From the NCBI GenBank assembly GCA_965237965.1, contig CBDEGT010000001.1, positions 558,001-622,000 of the forward strand: DNA of 64,000 nucleotides. Direction: 5' to 3'. This DNA is from UBA2988 sp965237965. Its GTDB lineage: Bacteria; Gemmatimonadota; Gemmatimonadetes; Longimicrobiales; Gaopeijiaceae. A program made the position numbers and the translations under genes. Positions 43,173 to 53,194 of the stretch are shown here, in pieces (the first letter of the stretch is position 1; the number at the start of each line of letters is the position of its first letter). Below the pieces are notes generated by a model. The model was not told where the DNA came from. It worked only from the letters and a program-made list of their open reading frames with translations, and did no database searches.

Positions 43173-45260
43173 GTGAGCTTCTCACTCGTGGATCGACCGG
43201 TCCAGTTCCTCAAGGGCGTGGGTCCCCGCCGGGCGGAGGCACTCGGCCGACTGGGGATCGCCACCGCGTACGATCTGCTACACCACGTGCCCAGGCGTTA
43301 CGACGACGCCTCCACCGTGTCGCCGATTGCCCGTCTGGACGTAGGAATGGAGGCCACGGTCGTCGGCCAGGTGCGTTCGCGCGGCACCATCCCGACCCGC
43401 TCGGGGCTACGCGTCTTCCAGGCGGTACTGCAGGACGACAGCGGGATGATCACCTGCTCATGGCCGGGTCAGCCCTGGCTCGATCGCAAGATCAACGACG
43501 GCGACCTGCTTCTCGTCACCGGGCCGGTGCGCTTCTTCCACGGTCGCCAGCTTCAGCCGCGGGAGTTCACCACCCTTGCGCGCGCGGCTGAGGCGGCCGA
43601 CGCGGATGCTCGAGGGACCATCTTCGTCAGCTATCCTGCCTCCGAGGACGTGCCCCAGTGGACCCTGCGGCGTCTGTTCGAGCAGAACCTGTCCGCGCTG
43701 CTTCCACTCGCCGAGGAGGACGAGTACCTGAGCTCCACGGAGCGCGCGGGCCTCGAGCTGCCGACCTTGCCCGAGGCGCTCAGATGGCTGCACCGGCCGG
43801 AGACCCTCGAGCAGGCCGAGCGCGGTCGTAGGCGTCTCGCCTACGACGAACTGTTCTTCCTCCAACTCGTGCAGGCGCGGGTACGATGGGAGCAGGGCCT
43901 GGCCCGCCCTGGCATCCCGCACGAGCGGACCAATGCGCTCATCCGGCCACTCCTCGAGGGATTACCCTTCGAGCTCACCGAAGCCCAGGCGCGCGTGCTT
44001 CGTGAGATCTTCGGGGATATGACCTCGCCCCACCGCATGAGCCGACTTCTCCAGGGCGACGTCGGTTCGGGCAAGACGATCGTGGCGCTGATCGCCATGC
44101 TGCTCGCGGTCGAGGGTGGCTGGCAGGCGGCGCTGATGGTGCCGACCGAGCTGCTCGCTGAGCAGCACGCGGGTCGTATTCGAGAGCTACTCGCTCCGCT
44201 GGGCGTGCGCACCGCGCTTCTCACCGGGAGCATGGGTACCGCCGAACGGCGCGAGAGCCTCGCCGGCCTGGCCGCCGGGGACATCCCGATCGCGATCGGG
44301 ACCCATGCCCTCATCCAGAACGACGTGCAATTCCACCGGCTCGGGCTCGCGGTGGTGGACGAGCAGCACCGCTTCGGCGTTCGTCAGCGGATGGCGCTCG
44401 GCGAGCACGCCAGTAATCCCGACGTGCTGGTGATGTCTGCAACGCCAATCCCACGCTCGATGGCGCTCGCGCTTTATGGCGATCTCGACCTGAGCCTGCT
44501 CGACGAGCTGCCTCCAGGACGGCGAGCCGTGCAGACGCGACTCTACACGCCGGCGAGGCGCGAGGATGTGCACAGGCGAGTCGAGGAGCAGGTTGCTGCG
44601 GGCCGGCAGGCCTATGTGGTGTTCCCGCTGGTGGACGAATCCGAGAAGGTGGATCTGCTATCGGCGACGCGCGAGCACGAGCGCCTTGCCCGCGAAGTGT
44701 TTCCCCACCGTCGTGTGGGCCTCGTACACGGTCGTCTGCGTGCGGTGGAGAAGGAGAGCGTGATGCGCGCGTTCCTCTCCCGCGAGATCGATGTGCTGGT
44801 TGCGACCTCGGTGATCGAGGTCGGGATCGACGTTGCGAACGCTACCGTGATGGTGATCGAGCACGCCGAACGCTTCGGGCTTTCGCAGCTGCATCAGCTG
44901 CGAGGGCGCGTCGGCCGCGGTGGAGACGAGAGCTGGTGTCTCCTGATTGCCGAGGGAGGCGACGACACGATCGAGCGGCTCAAGATCTTTCGCAACACCA
45001 GTGACGGGTTTGCGATCGCGCGTGCGGACCTGCGGATCCGCGGCCAAGGCGACCTGTTCGGCGAGCAGCAGCACGGGACCCGACCGGTGCTGCGCTACGC
45101 AGATCTGATGATGGACGAGAGCCTGTTGGTGGAGGCGCAGCGCCGCGCCCGAGCGTTGGTGGACGACGATCCCCGACTGGAGCGGCCGGCAAGCGCGCGT
45201 GTGCGGGACGTACTGGAGCGGCGCTACGCCGATCGGCTCCGACTGTTCGGGGTCGCCTAA
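43173..45260 (+). CDS. recG: ATP-dependent DNA helicase RecG
   Basis: This 695-residue protein starts at a GTG. An N-terminal wedge/OB domain (FLKGVGPRRAEALGRLGI; GMITCSWPGQPWL) is followed by superfamily 2 helicase motifs: LLQGDVGSGKTIVALIA (Walker A), VVDEQHRFGVRQR (DExH variant), VMSATPIPRSMAL, then domain 2 with ATSVIEVGIDVANATVMVIEHAERFGLSQLHQLRGRVGR (motifs V-VI, about residues 545-585) and the TRG-like C-terminus. It remodels stalled replication forks and Holliday junctions. Confidence 0.96.
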   Translation: MSFSLVDRPVQFLKGVGPRRAEALGRLGIATAYDLLHHVPRRYDDASTVSPIARLDVGMEATVVGQVRSRGTIPTRSGLRVFQAVLQDDSGMITCSWPGQPWLDRKINDGDLLLVTGPVRFFHGRQLQPREFTTLARAAEAADADARGTIFVSYPASEDVPQWTLRRLFEQNLSALLPLAEEDEYLSSTERAGLELPTLPEALRWLHRPETLEQAERGRRRLAYDELFFLQLVQARVRWEQGLARPGIPHERTNALIRPLLEGLPFELTEAQARVLREIFGDMTSPHRMSRLLQGDVGSGKTIVALIAMLLAVEGGWQAALMVPTELLAEQHAGRIRELLAPLGVRTALLTGSMGTAERRESLAGLAAGDIPIAIGTHALIQNDVQFHRLGLAVVDEQHRFGVRQRMALGEHASNPDVLVMSATPIPRSMALALYGDLDLSLLDELPPGRRAVQTRLYTPARREDVHRRVEEQVAAGRQAYVVFPLVDESEKVDLLSATREHERLAREVFPHRRVGLVHGRLRAVEKESVMRAFLSREIDVLVATSVIEVGIDVANATVMVIEHAERFGLSQLHQLRGRVGRGGDESWCLLIAEGGDDTIERLKIFRNTSDGFAIARADLRIRGQGDLFGEQQHGTRPVLRYADLMMDESLLVEAQRRARALVDDDPRLERPASARVRDVLERRYADRLRLFGVA

Positions 45261-45345
45261 TGCGCCCGCACTGGACGTCTTTCGCGACGGCCCCGGGGTC
45301 CTACGCGGCGTTGTCCTCCATCTGCCCAACCCTATCTTCCCGGCC

Positions 45346-46644
45346 ATGACGAAGCCGACGGTGGAAGTGGGTGGTCTGGGTGCTCACGTGGGAGAGGAAG
45401 TGACCGTGACCGGCTGGGTTGGGTCCACCCGAGTCCACGGCAAGGTCGCGTTCCTGGATGTGCGGGACGGGACCGGAGTAGTGCAGGGGGTGGTCGTGAA
45501 GAAGCAGGTACCCGAATTGGTCTGGGAGACGCACGGCGTGCTCACCCAGGAAAGCTCTGTCATTGTCACTGGGGTCGTACGCGCGGAGCCCCGCGCCCCC
45601 GGTGGCCATGAGCTCGGCGTGACCGCTCTCGAGGTGATCGGCCTCGCGGACGAGTACCCGATTCAGCCCAAGGAGCACGGCGTTGACTTCCTCCTCGACC
45701 ACCGTCACCTGTGGCTTCGGTCGAGCCTGCAATGGGCGGGACTGAGGGTACGCTCGGAGATCGAGCAGGCGATTCACGACTTTTTCTATCGACGGGGGTT
45801 CGTGCGTATCGACAGCCCGATCCTCACCGGATCGATCGGTGAGCACGCGGGCACCCTCTTCGAGACCGACTATTTCGGAGAGAAGGCATACCTGGCGCAG
45901 ACCGGACAGCTCTATGGCGAGGCAGCTGCGGCTGCGTTCGGGAAGATCTACACGTTCGGCCCCACGTTCAGGGCGGAGAAGTCCAAGACCCGTCGGCACC
46001 TTACCGAGTTCTGGATGGTCGAGCCCGAAGTGGCGTTCATGGACTCGGACGCCAGCATGCGGCTCCAGGAAGAGTTCATCTGCTACCTGGTAGAGCGCGC
46101 GCTCGAGCGCTGCGTGAAGGAGCTCGAGGTACTGGAGCGCGACACCGCCAAGCTCGAGGGCGTGCGGTCCCCGTTCCACCGAATCGCCTACACGGACGCG
46201 GTGGCAAAGCTCCAGGCGATGGGGCACGACATCGAGTGGGGGAGCGACCTGGGTGCGCCCGACGAGACTGCGCTCACCGAGGGGTTGGACCAACCGCTCT
46301 TCGTTTTCAACTACCCGAAGCAGGCGAAGGCCTTCTACATGAAGGAAAACCCGGACGACGCGCGCACCGTCCTCTGCGACGACTGCCTCGCGCCCGAGGG
46401 ATACGGTGAGATCATCGGGGGAAGCCAGCGCGAAGACGACCTGGAGCGCCTGCGCGCACGAATCCGCGAGCAAGGGCTTCCGGAAGAAGTGTACGATTGG
46501 TACCTCGATCTGAGACGCTTCGGCACCTTCCCGCACTCCGGCTTCGGCCTCGGCGTGGAGCGGACGGTGGGTTGGATTACCGGACGGCCCCACGTTCGCG
46601 AGTTGATTCCGTTCCCGAGGATGATGAATCGCCTCAAGCCGTAG
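45346..46644 (+). CDS. asnS: asparaginyl-tRNA synthetase
   Basis: About 432 residues start at ATG 45346; a 49-codon in-frame extension overlaps recG and is rejected. A class IIb anticodon-binding OB fold (VTGWVGSTRVHGKVAFLDVRDGTG) precedes the catalytic core: motif 2 PTFRAEKSKTRRHLTEFWMVEPE and motif 3 GFGLGVERTVGWITG. Features such as TGQLYGEAAAAAFGKIYTFGP favour AsnS over AspS or LysS. Its 3' end is 12 bp from convergent mazG. Confidence 0.94.
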   Translation: MTKPTVEVGGLGAHVGEEVTVTGWVGSTRVHGKVAFLDVRDGTGVVQGVVVKKQVPELVWETHGVLTQESSVIVTGVVRAEPRAPGGHELGVTALEVIGLADEYPIQPKEHGVDFLLDHRHLWLRSSLQWAGLRVRSEIEQAIHDFFYRRGFVRIDSPILTGSIGEHAGTLFETDYFGEKAYLAQTGQLYGEAAAAAFGKIYTFGPTFRAEKSKTRRHLTEFWMVEPEVAFMDSDASMRLQEEFICYLVERALERCVKELEVLERDTAKLEGVRSPFHRIAYTDAVAKLQAMGHDIEWGSDLGAPDETALTEGLDQPLFVFNYPKQAKAFYMKENPDDARTVLCDDCLAPEGYGEIIGGSQREDDLERLRARIREQGLPEEVYDWYLDLRRFGTFPHSGFGLGVERTVGWITGRPHVRELIPFPRMMNRLKP

Positions 46645-46656
46645 CTTACGGACTCC

Positions 46657-47592
46657 TCAGCGTCCCTCCTTCTTCACCTCGTTCCACAGTTCGTCCAGCG
46701 CCGACAGTCCCGCCTCCCCGAGCACGATCCCGCGCTCACGCGCCCGCAGCTCCAGCCGTTCGAAGCGCTCTCGGAACTTCCGATTCGCGGCGGCGAGCGC
46801 GTTGGTCGGGTGGTGGCCGGTGAGACGCACCAGGTTGACCACGGAGAAGAGGAGGTCGCCCAGCTCCTCCCCGAGCGCGTCCCCATGCTCAGGCGCTCCA
46901 CGTTTCCCGTCTCGGTCCGGGCCCATCCGGTCGGCTTTGGCGTCCAGCTCCGCTCTGACTTCATCGAGCTCCTCGAGGACCTTCTCGAGCGCCCCTGCGT
47001 AGTCGGACCAGTCGAAGCCCACACCGGCGACACGCTCCTGGATTCGATGGGCTCGGGTCAACGGGTCCAGACCCTGGGTGAGACCCGAGAGCACGCCGCC
47101 TCTTCGCGTTTCGCCCTCCCGCGCCGCTCTTCCATCGGATTCGCGTGGGGTCCCGGGCCGAGGCCCGGCAGTGTGCGAGCTCCGCTCGCGCGCCTTGAGA
47201 GCCTCCCAGCTCTCCTGCTCCCCTCCCCCGAACAGGTGAGGGTGTCGGCGCACCATCTTCGCCACCAGTCGTTCGGTCACCGAGGCTGCGCTCATGGTAC
47301 CGGCCTCCTCTGCGACCACGATCTGGAACGCGAGATTCAGCAGCAGATCACCGAGCTCGCCCTCCAGCGCGTCGGCATCCCCGTCGTGGATCGCGTCCAC
47401 GACCTCGTGCGTTTCCTCGAGCAAGTGAGGAACCAGCGTCACCGCGGTTTGCTCGGCGTCCCACGGGCAGTGCGCCCGGAGCGTTCGAACCAACGCGAGC
47501 GCGCGGTCCAGGGTGCCGGCGGTGTGGGGGACCTCCAGAGGGGTCGAAGGTGGCGGCTTCGGCGGGGGCGGGACGGGAGGGTCGTTGCTCAT
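46657..47592 (-). CDS. mazG: nucleoside triphosphate pyrophosphohydrolase MazG
   Basis: This 311-residue all-alpha NTP-PPase has two MazG domains. The first contains CPWDAEQTAVTLVPHLLEETHEV and LEGELGDLLLNLAFQ, and the second LGEELGDLLFSVVNLVRL; the EExxE/ELGD metal-binding pattern is present in both. An Arg/Gly-rich insert of about 50 residues between the domains makes it longer than the typical 260-residue E. coli protein, and it begins with a Pro-rich tail. It hydrolyses NTPs to NMP and pyrophosphate, clearing aberrant nucleotides. It is divergent from alr. Confidence 0.93.
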   Translation of the reverse strand: MSNDPPVPPPPKPPPSTPLEVPHTAGTLDRALALVRTLRAHCPWDAEQTAVTLVPHLLEETHEVVDAIHDGDADALEGELGDLLLNLAFQIVVAEEAGTMSAASVTERLVAKMVRRHPHLFGGGEQESWEALKARERSSHTAGPRPGTPRESDGRAAREGETRRGGVLSGLTQGLDPLTRAHRIQERVAGVGFDWSDYAGALEKVLEELDEVRAELDAKADRMGPDRDGKRGAPEHGDALGEELGDLLFSVVNLVRLTGHHPTNALAAANRKFRERFERLELRARERGIVLGEAGLSALDELWNEVKKEGR

Positions 47593-47679
47593 CGAAGGGA
47601 TCGGGTGGATTCCTCGGGTGCCGCGCGGGGGCGGGTTCGGCCTTTGCCGGTCGGCAACGTTCTCCCATCTTTCGCGGCC

Positions 47680-48837
47680 ATGTCAACGGATCGGACGGTG
47701 ACCCCGGACCGGCGCACACGGGCCTGGATCGAGGTTCGGGCCGCCGCTGTACGGCGCAACTACCGCCGCGTCCGGTCGGCCGCGGGTGGGGTGGGTGTGA
47801 TTCCAATGGTCAAGGCGGACGGCTACGGCCTTGGCGCGGACGGCATGGTGGCCGCACTCGATCCGGAAGGCCCCTTGGCCTGGGGCGTCGCCGCGGTAGA
47901 GGAAGGGAGGCGGCTGCGCGCCCTGGGTGTCGAGCGTCCCATCCTGGTCTTCGCGCCCCTTCCCCCCGACTCGTATGTCGACGCGGTGGAGGCCGGGCTG
48001 GCGCCCTGCATCTCGAGCCTCGACGCGCTCCGCCGTCTCGACGAAGCGGTCGCGCGCGCAGGTCCTGCGAGCTTCCACGTCGAGGTCGACACGGGGATGG
48101 GTCGCGCCGGTTTCGACTGGCGGCAGGCCGGCGAGTGGGGTCCGGTCGTGGCGGCGCGACACCGGCGAGAGATGCCGTGGTCCGGATGCTACACGCACCT
48201 GCACTCCGCCGACGAGGACCCGGGCACCGTCGAGGCGCAGTGGCAAAGGCTCGTGGGGGTGCTCTCGGGATTGGCCCACCCGCGCTCCGATTTCCTCGTG
48301 CACGTCCAGAACAGCGCGGGCACGCTACACGCCGGACGCTTGGTCGCGGCAGATTACAGCATCGACGCTGTTCGCCCCGGGGTCTTTCTGTATGGCGGTT
48401 CCGCCGGACCTGGCCTTCCCGAGCCGGATCCAGTCGCGAGCGTGCGCGCCCGCGTCGTGCACGTGCGGGACGCGTCTCCCGGTACCACGCTGGGCTACGG
48501 CGCCACCTACGCCGCGCGCGGTTGGGAGCGCTGGGCGACGCTTGCGATCGGCTACAGCGACGGGCTGCCCCGCGCCCTGGGCAATCGGGGGGCGGCCCTG
48601 CTCCGGGGGCGCCGGACGCCCGTCATCGGCCGGGTCTCGATGGACATGACGGTCGTAAACATTTCGGACGTGGACGGGGTAGAGCCAGGAGACGTTGCCA
48701 CCCTGATCGGCGAGGTCGGAAGCGAGCGAATCACGGTCGACGAGGTGGCCGAGCAGGCCGGCACGATCTCCTACGAAGTCCTCACCGGCTTCACGGCGCG
48801 GCTTCCCAGGATCTGGATCGATGATGGCGGGCCGTGA
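47680..48837 (+). CDS. alr: alanine racemase
   Basis: About 385 residues start at ATG 47680; a long upstream in-frame extension is antisense to mazG and was discarded. PLP-binding Lys45 lies in PMVKADGYGLGADG. TLGYGATYAA carries the catalytic Tyr region, and IGRVSMDMTVVNISD with GDVATLIG forms the C-terminal domain. It converts L-Ala to D-Ala for cell-wall synthesis, linking to the MurF step. The last 17 bp overlap cdd. Confidence 0.95.
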   Translation: MSTDRTVTPDRRTRAWIEVRAAAVRRNYRRVRSAAGGVGVIPMVKADGYGLGADGMVAALDPEGPLAWGVAAVEEGRRLRALGVERPILVFAPLPPDSYVDAVEAGLAPCISSLDALRRLDEAVARAGPASFHVEVDTGMGRAGFDWRQAGEWGPVVAARHRREMPWSGCYTHLHSADEDPGTVEAQWQRLVGVLSGLAHPRSDFLVHVQNSAGTLHAGRLVAADYSIDAVRPGVFLYGGSAGPGLPEPDPVASVRARVVHVRDASPGTTLGYGATYAARGWERWATLAIGYSDGLPRALGNRGAALLRGRRTPVIGRVSMDMTVVNISDVDGVEPGDVATLIGEVGSERITVDEVAEQAGTISYEVLTGFTARLPRIWIDDGGP

Positions 48838-49234
48838 TGCGCTGCTGGAAAGGGCGCGGGGAGCGCGTGAGCGAGCCTACGCGCCGTACTCGGAGTTCCG
48901 CGTGGGCGCGGCGCTCGAGGCGGAGGACGGATCGGTCCACATCGGGTGCAACGTGGAGAACGCCTCGTACCCGCTTGCTCTCTGCGCCGAGAGGAGCGCG
49001 CTGAGCGCGGCCGTCGTGGCGGGACAGCGCCGGTTCCGATTGCTCGCGCTGGCGTCCAGTGGGGTCGACCCGGTGCCGCCGTGCGGCGGTTGTCTGCAGG
49101 CGCTGGCGGAGTTCGCACCGGACCTCCGGGTCGTTTCGGAAGGAGTTGGTGGCTCGCGGGTTGAGTGGTCGGTGGCCGACCTGATGCCGGAGCCGTTCGT
49201 GTCCCGAGGGCTGCGTCCGGGTCGAACGACCTGA
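48821..49234 (+). CDS. cdd: cytidine deaminase
   Basis: This 137-residue homotetrameric-type cytidine deaminase has RAYAPYSEFRVGAAL, CNVENASYPLALCAERSA (zinc Cys and catalytic Glu) and PPCGGCLQALAEF (two zinc Cys). It deaminates cytidine or deoxycytidine to uridine in pyrimidine salvage. Its start lies within the end of alr (17-bp overlap), so translation is probably coupled. Confidence 0.94.
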   Translation: MMAGRDALLERARGARERAYAPYSEFRVGAALEAEDGSVHIGCNVENASYPLALCAERSALSAAVVAGQRRFRLLALASSGVDPVPPCGGCLQALAEFAPDLRVVSEGVGGSRVEWSVADLMPEPFVSRGLRPGRTT

Positions 49235-49319
49235 GCGCCCGTTTCGCGATGTCGCGGGTCGTCCCGGAGGCACTCCGGCCGCCCGCTCGACCCGGAAGGC
49301 GACCGTTTGAGAAAAGACG

Positions 49320-50636
49320 ATGCCGCGGCTCGTGCCGTTGATGGCAGCCGCTGCCCTCGCCGGCTGTAGCGATGACCTGCCCACCGCGCCGGACGATTCC
49401 TTCGTCCCGGTGAGCCCGGTGACGCTCGAGGTGCGCCTGCCCTGGTCGGAGTTCGCTTCGAACTTGAGGGTCTTCGGGGGCTTCGGTCGGCCCCACGAGC
49501 TGCGCGCTGCCGTGATCGCGAATCAGTTCGAGGGGGCGATGGACGCCCACACCCTGATTCGCCTCGAAGAGTACCCGACCAGTGTGACAGTCGTGGACTC
49601 GCTGGGCACCTCGCGGCTCGACACGGACCTCACGCTGCTCGATGCGACCCTCTACCTCGTCTTCGACACGACGTCCAACACCAACGGTGACAGGACCGTC
49701 CAACTGAGGGTGGCGCGTATCACGGAGGGCTGGGACGCCGAGACCGCGACGTGGGAGGTCGCACGGGACTCGGGCGGTGTGCGGACGGCATGGTCGGAGC
49801 CAGGCGGCGGAGCGATCTCTCCTCTCAGCCCCGGGATATGGATTCCCGCGGTAGGGGATACGGCCCTCGTAGCGGTGAGCGCTGCGGCCGTCGCGATGCT
49901 GGGCGACACGACGCTGCCCGAGCGGGGGCTCAGGATTTCCTTGGAGACCCCGGGCGAACGACTGGAGATCCTCTCCGCCCACCTACTGCTCAACGTCGTG
50001 CCGAGCGTGAATCAGGACACACTCATCAACCGGGCCGTGAATGCGGTCGAGCGGACGTTCATCTACGCGCCGGCGGCGCCGTCGCCCGCTGCGACGACGA
50101 TCCGGGTCGGGGGCACGCCGGCCTGGCGCTCCACGCTCGATCTCAGGCTGCCGGAGACCGTTTCGGGCAACGCGGCTGCTTGCGCGCACATAACCTGTCC
50201 CCTCCGGCTCACCCCAGGTCGGATCAACCACGCGGGGATCCTGCTCACCACCCGAACAAGTGAGGACGGCTTCGCGCCCAGCAGGCCGACGTCGATCGAG
50301 GCACGCGGAGTTATCGCCCCCGAGGTGCTTCCCAAGAGCCCGATCAGCAGCGCGCTCTATCTGGACTCGCTCGGTCAGGCGGCCGGGACCGTCGTGCCAG
50401 AGTCCGCCTTCCAGCCGGGCGGCGCGCGGTCCACCGAGGTGCCCATCACACCGCTAGTGCGCTCGTTGCTCGCCGGCGTCGACACGAGCGGCGTCCCCCC
50501 GCCCGGCACGCTGGCGCTGATGCAGCTACTCGAGCCCGCCTCGATCTCCTACGCGTCTTTCGTGGGCCCGGGTCAGGCCGGAGAACCGATCCTGCGGCTG
50601 TTGCTTACGGTCTCGGAAACTGTGGGGCTTCCGTGA
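49320..50636 (+). CDS. predicted lipoprotein of unknown function
   Basis: This 438-residue protein has a short signal peptide and lipobox (LMAAAALAGC, Cys16), so it is a lipoprotein. The rest is beta-rich with no recognised catalytic motif: TLIRLEEYPTSVTVVDSLGTS, ATLYLVFDTTSN, and VAVSAAAVAMLGD. Segments such as RITEGWDAETATWEVARD resemble the repeated beta-sandwich modules (DNRLRE-like) of surface proteins. It is coupled by a GTGA overlap to the barrel gene that follows, suggesting an outer-membrane pair. I cannot name the family. Confidence 0.72.
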   Translation: MPRLVPLMAAAALAGCSDDLPTAPDDSFVPVSPVTLEVRLPWSEFASNLRVFGGFGRPHELRAAVIANQFEGAMDAHTLIRLEEYPTSVTVVDSLGTSRLDTDLTLLDATLYLVFDTTSNTNGDRTVQLRVARITEGWDAETATWEVARDSGGVRTAWSEPGGGAISPLSPGIWIPAVGDTALVAVSAAAVAMLGDTTLPERGLRISLETPGERLEILSAHLLLNVVPSVNQDTLINRAVNAVERTFIYAPAAPSPAATTIRVGGTPAWRSTLDLRLPETVSGNAAACAHITCPLRLTPGRINHAGILLTTRTSEDGFAPSRPTSIEARGVIAPEVLPKSPISSALYLDSLGQAAGTVVPESAFQPGGARSTEVPITPLVRSLLAGVDTSGVPPPGTLALMQLLEPASISYASFVGPGQAGEPILRLLLTVSETVGLP

Positions 50637-51838
50637 CGCGAGTTCCGGGGTCCCGCGCGCTCCTTGGAGTCTTGCTCGCCCTGGCCTTTCCGGCCGCCGG
50701 CCAATCGGTGCTGGCCTGCGGGCGGACTGGGAATACCCATGGATCCGGTCGACGGTCGCGGCCGAGCACTCGGATCGGTTGGAACTGGGCTGTTCGGGAC
50801 CGGCGTCGTTCCCGGAGATCCGGTGGGAGCGGCGGACCTGAGTGTGCCGACGCTCACGGTGTCCCATGCAGAGCGCGTGGCTCGAGGTGGCGCGGGGTGG
50901 GGCGGCTTCCACGAACCGGGGAACCCGCTTTCCCGCGCTCGGCGTCTCGTTCCCCGTGAGGGATTGGGGGGTGCTCACCCTCACCTACGGGGGCGTGCTC
51001 GATCAGCGGTGGACGCTCGAGCGGCAGGGGAGCGTCGAGCTCGGAGGTGGCGAGCAGGCAACCTTCACCGACGCATTCGTCTCCGACGGTGGCGTATTCC
51101 GCAGTCCGCCTCGGATTCGGGCGCCGGATCTCCCCCCGGCTGGCGGTAGGCGCAGCGGTGGGGGCCCTCACCGGAAACCTGACGCGAAGCTTCGTTCGTT
51201 CGTTCGAGTCGCCCGGAGTGGGCGTTGGCGTCGCACCGTTCGAGACCGGAGGGCGCTGGCGCTACTCGGGACCCACGGCCAGTGTCGGCGTCATGGCGGA
51301 GGTCGGAGAGCTGCTTCGCGCCACCGGCACCATCACCTGGTCCGGAACGCTCGACGCCGTGCCGATCGAGGAGACGGTCGCCGCGACCGGCAGCTACGAC
51401 ATGCCGATGGAGATACGCGCCGCGGTGAGCGGTGCCTTGGCGCCCCAGCTCGACGCGGTGCTGAGCCTCGCCTGGGCCGACTGGGCCGGTGCCGCCGATG
51501 ATCTGCTGGGGGGCGGCTCGGCCGGCGGTGTCCTCGCTCTGGGTGCGGGGATCGAGTGGGAGGCTCCCACGCTCTTCGGGAGGGGCCTGCCGGTGCGACT
51601 CGGTTGGCGGCGCGCCGAACTCCCGTTCCGGCCTGGAAGCGAGGAGGGAAGCCAGGAGGGAAGCCAGGACACGGTGGAGTCCTCGTATGCGCTGGGGCTC
51701 GGGTTCATGATGTCGGCGTTCGAGGGAATTCCGCTCGCGAGCATCGACGTCGCTGTCGAGCGGGGGAGCCGTTCGGGGGGTGCCGTTAGCGAGGACTTCT
51801 GGCGCAGCACCGTGAGCCTTCGAATCGCGGGGTTCTGA
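50633..51838 (+). pseudogene. outer-membrane beta-barrel protein with three frame changes
   Basis: The frame starts at GTG 50633 with a signal peptide (LLGVLLALAFPAAGQ) but shifts +1 near 50717 (CC), 50860 (CCC) and 51092 (GG). Removing one base at each restores a continuous barrel: AAGGLGIPMDPVDGRG, LSVPTLTVS, WLEVARGGAASTNRGTRF, then VRLGFGRRISPRLAVGAAVG and a terminal RIAGF typical of outer-membrane proteins. A 12-bp tandem repeat near 51642-51668 encodes EGSQEGSQ. Sequencing insertions at homopolymers or true decay are both possible. It resembles FadL-like or generic Gemmatimonadota barrels; transport specificity is unknown. Confidence 0.65.
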
Positions 51839-51853
51839 CAGGTCGGTTCCGCC

Positions 51854-53194
51854 ATGCGGGTCTACTTCCACACCTTCGGCTGCAAGACCAACCAGTACGA
51901 CACCGAGCGCATGCGCCAGGAGAGCGAGGCGCATGGGGCCACAGCGGTCGCGGACTGGCGGATCGCCGACGTGTGCGTCGTAAACACCTGCACCGTGACC
52001 AACCAGGCGGACGCGGAGGCGCGTCGATTCGTGCGGCGTGTGCACCGTGACAATCCGACCGCAAGAATCGTGGTGGCCGGCTGCTCGGCCGCGTTACGCG
52101 CCGCGGACTACAGGGTGCAGGAGGGGGTGGTGGCGGTCGTGCCTGGCCCCGATCCGTCCGCGGTGGCGGGGTTCGTGACCGAGGCGGCACGACCTCCCAT
52201 CGCGCTGCCCGCGGTTGGACCTCTCGTCAGGCTGGAAATGCGCTCACCGCTCGACCGGATCGACAGCGAGCCCGTGGGCGCCGAACTGCTGCGTGAGCGT
52301 GCTGGGGCGACCCGCGGATGGCTCAAGATCCAGGACGGCTGCGATCGCCGCTGTTCATTCTGCGCCACGCGATTGGCTCGGGGATCGAGCCGGTCGCGGC
52401 TTCCCGGAGAGGTGGTGCGTGAGGCGCGATTGCTTGCTCGTACCCACCCCGAGCTCGTGCTCACGGGGATCCACATCGGCCACTACGGGCAGGACCTCGA
52501 GGCGCCGATCGCACTCTCGACCCTGGTTGCGCTCCTCCTGGACGAGGTGCCCGGTGCGCGGTTCCGGCTGGGGAGCGTGGAGGCGACCGAGGTGGATGAC
52601 CTGCTCATCGATCTCATGGCTACCTCCGGCGGTCGCCTCGCGCCCCACCTCCACATGCCTCTGCAGAGCGGCGCCGATCCGGTGCTCCGACGCATGCGGC
52701 GGTGGCACACGCGTGACGGGTACAGGGCGCGTGCGCTCGCGATCGCGGAACGTGTGCCTGTGCTCGGCCTGGGCGCAGACGTGATTACGGGCTTTCCCGG
52801 GGAGAAGGACTGCGATCACGAGCGTACCGGTGCGCTGATCGACGAGCTTCCGTACACCTACCTCCACGTCTTCCCTTTCTCACCGCGGGACGGGACCGCC
52901 GCCGCTGAGCTACACGCACGCGAGCCCGTCCCCCAGCGGATCGCGGGCCGGCGCGCACGCGAGCTCCGTGATCTCGGCGTGGCCAAGGCAGCGGCGTACC
53001 GCGCCGGGCGCGCCGGCGGACCGGCCGAGGTCACCCTAGAGGCGCGTGGCACGGCCGCACTGACCGAGGACTACCTGAGGGTGCGCGTCGTGAACGCATC
53101 CCCCGAGGGGTACGGGCGGCTGCATCGCGGCACGCTCCGGTGGGGTGGAGGCGATCTCTACATTGACGTGGCCCGGCCTTTGGCCCGGAATTGA
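51854..53194 (+). CDS. mtaB: tRNA (N6-threonylcarbamoyladenosine(37)) methylthiotransferase MtaB
   Basis: This 446-residue methylthiotransferase has an N-terminal UPF0004 domain (YFHTFGCKTNQYDTERM, NTCTVTNQADAEARR, VVAGCSA; three Cys for the auxiliary cluster) and a radical SAM domain with CDRRCSFC (CxxxCxxC), LTGIHIGHYGQDL, LHMPLQSGADPVLRRM and VITGFPGE. A TRAM-like tail follows. The CKTNQYD signature distinguishes MtaB from MiaB and RimO. It converts t6A37 to ms2t6A in ANN-decoding tRNAs. Confidence 0.92.
   Translation: MRVYFHTFGCKTNQYDTERMRQESEAHGATAVADWRIADVCVVNTCTVTNQADAEARRFVRRVHRDNPTARIVVAGCSAALRAADYRVQEGVVAVVPGPDPSAVAGFVTEAARPPIALPAVGPLVRLEMRSPLDRIDSEPVGAELLRERAGATRGWLKIQDGCDRRCSFCATRLARGSSRSRLPGEVVREARLLARTHPELVLTGIHIGHYGQDLEAPIALSTLVALLLDEVPGARFRLGSVEATEVDDLLIDLMATSGGRLAPHLHMPLQSGADPVLRRMRRWHTRDGYRARALAIAERVPVLGLGADVITGFPGEKDCDHERTGALIDELPYTYLHVFPFSPRDGTAAAELHAREPVPQRIAGRRARELRDLGVAKAAAYRAGRAGGPAEVTLEARGTAALTEDYLRVRVVNASPEGYGRLHRGTLRWGGGDLYIDVARPLARN

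Noticed and set aside
46810..47679. In-frame upstream extension of alanine racemase (290 codons)
   Set aside because: It runs antisense through mazG. The racemase fold begins normally after ATG 47680.
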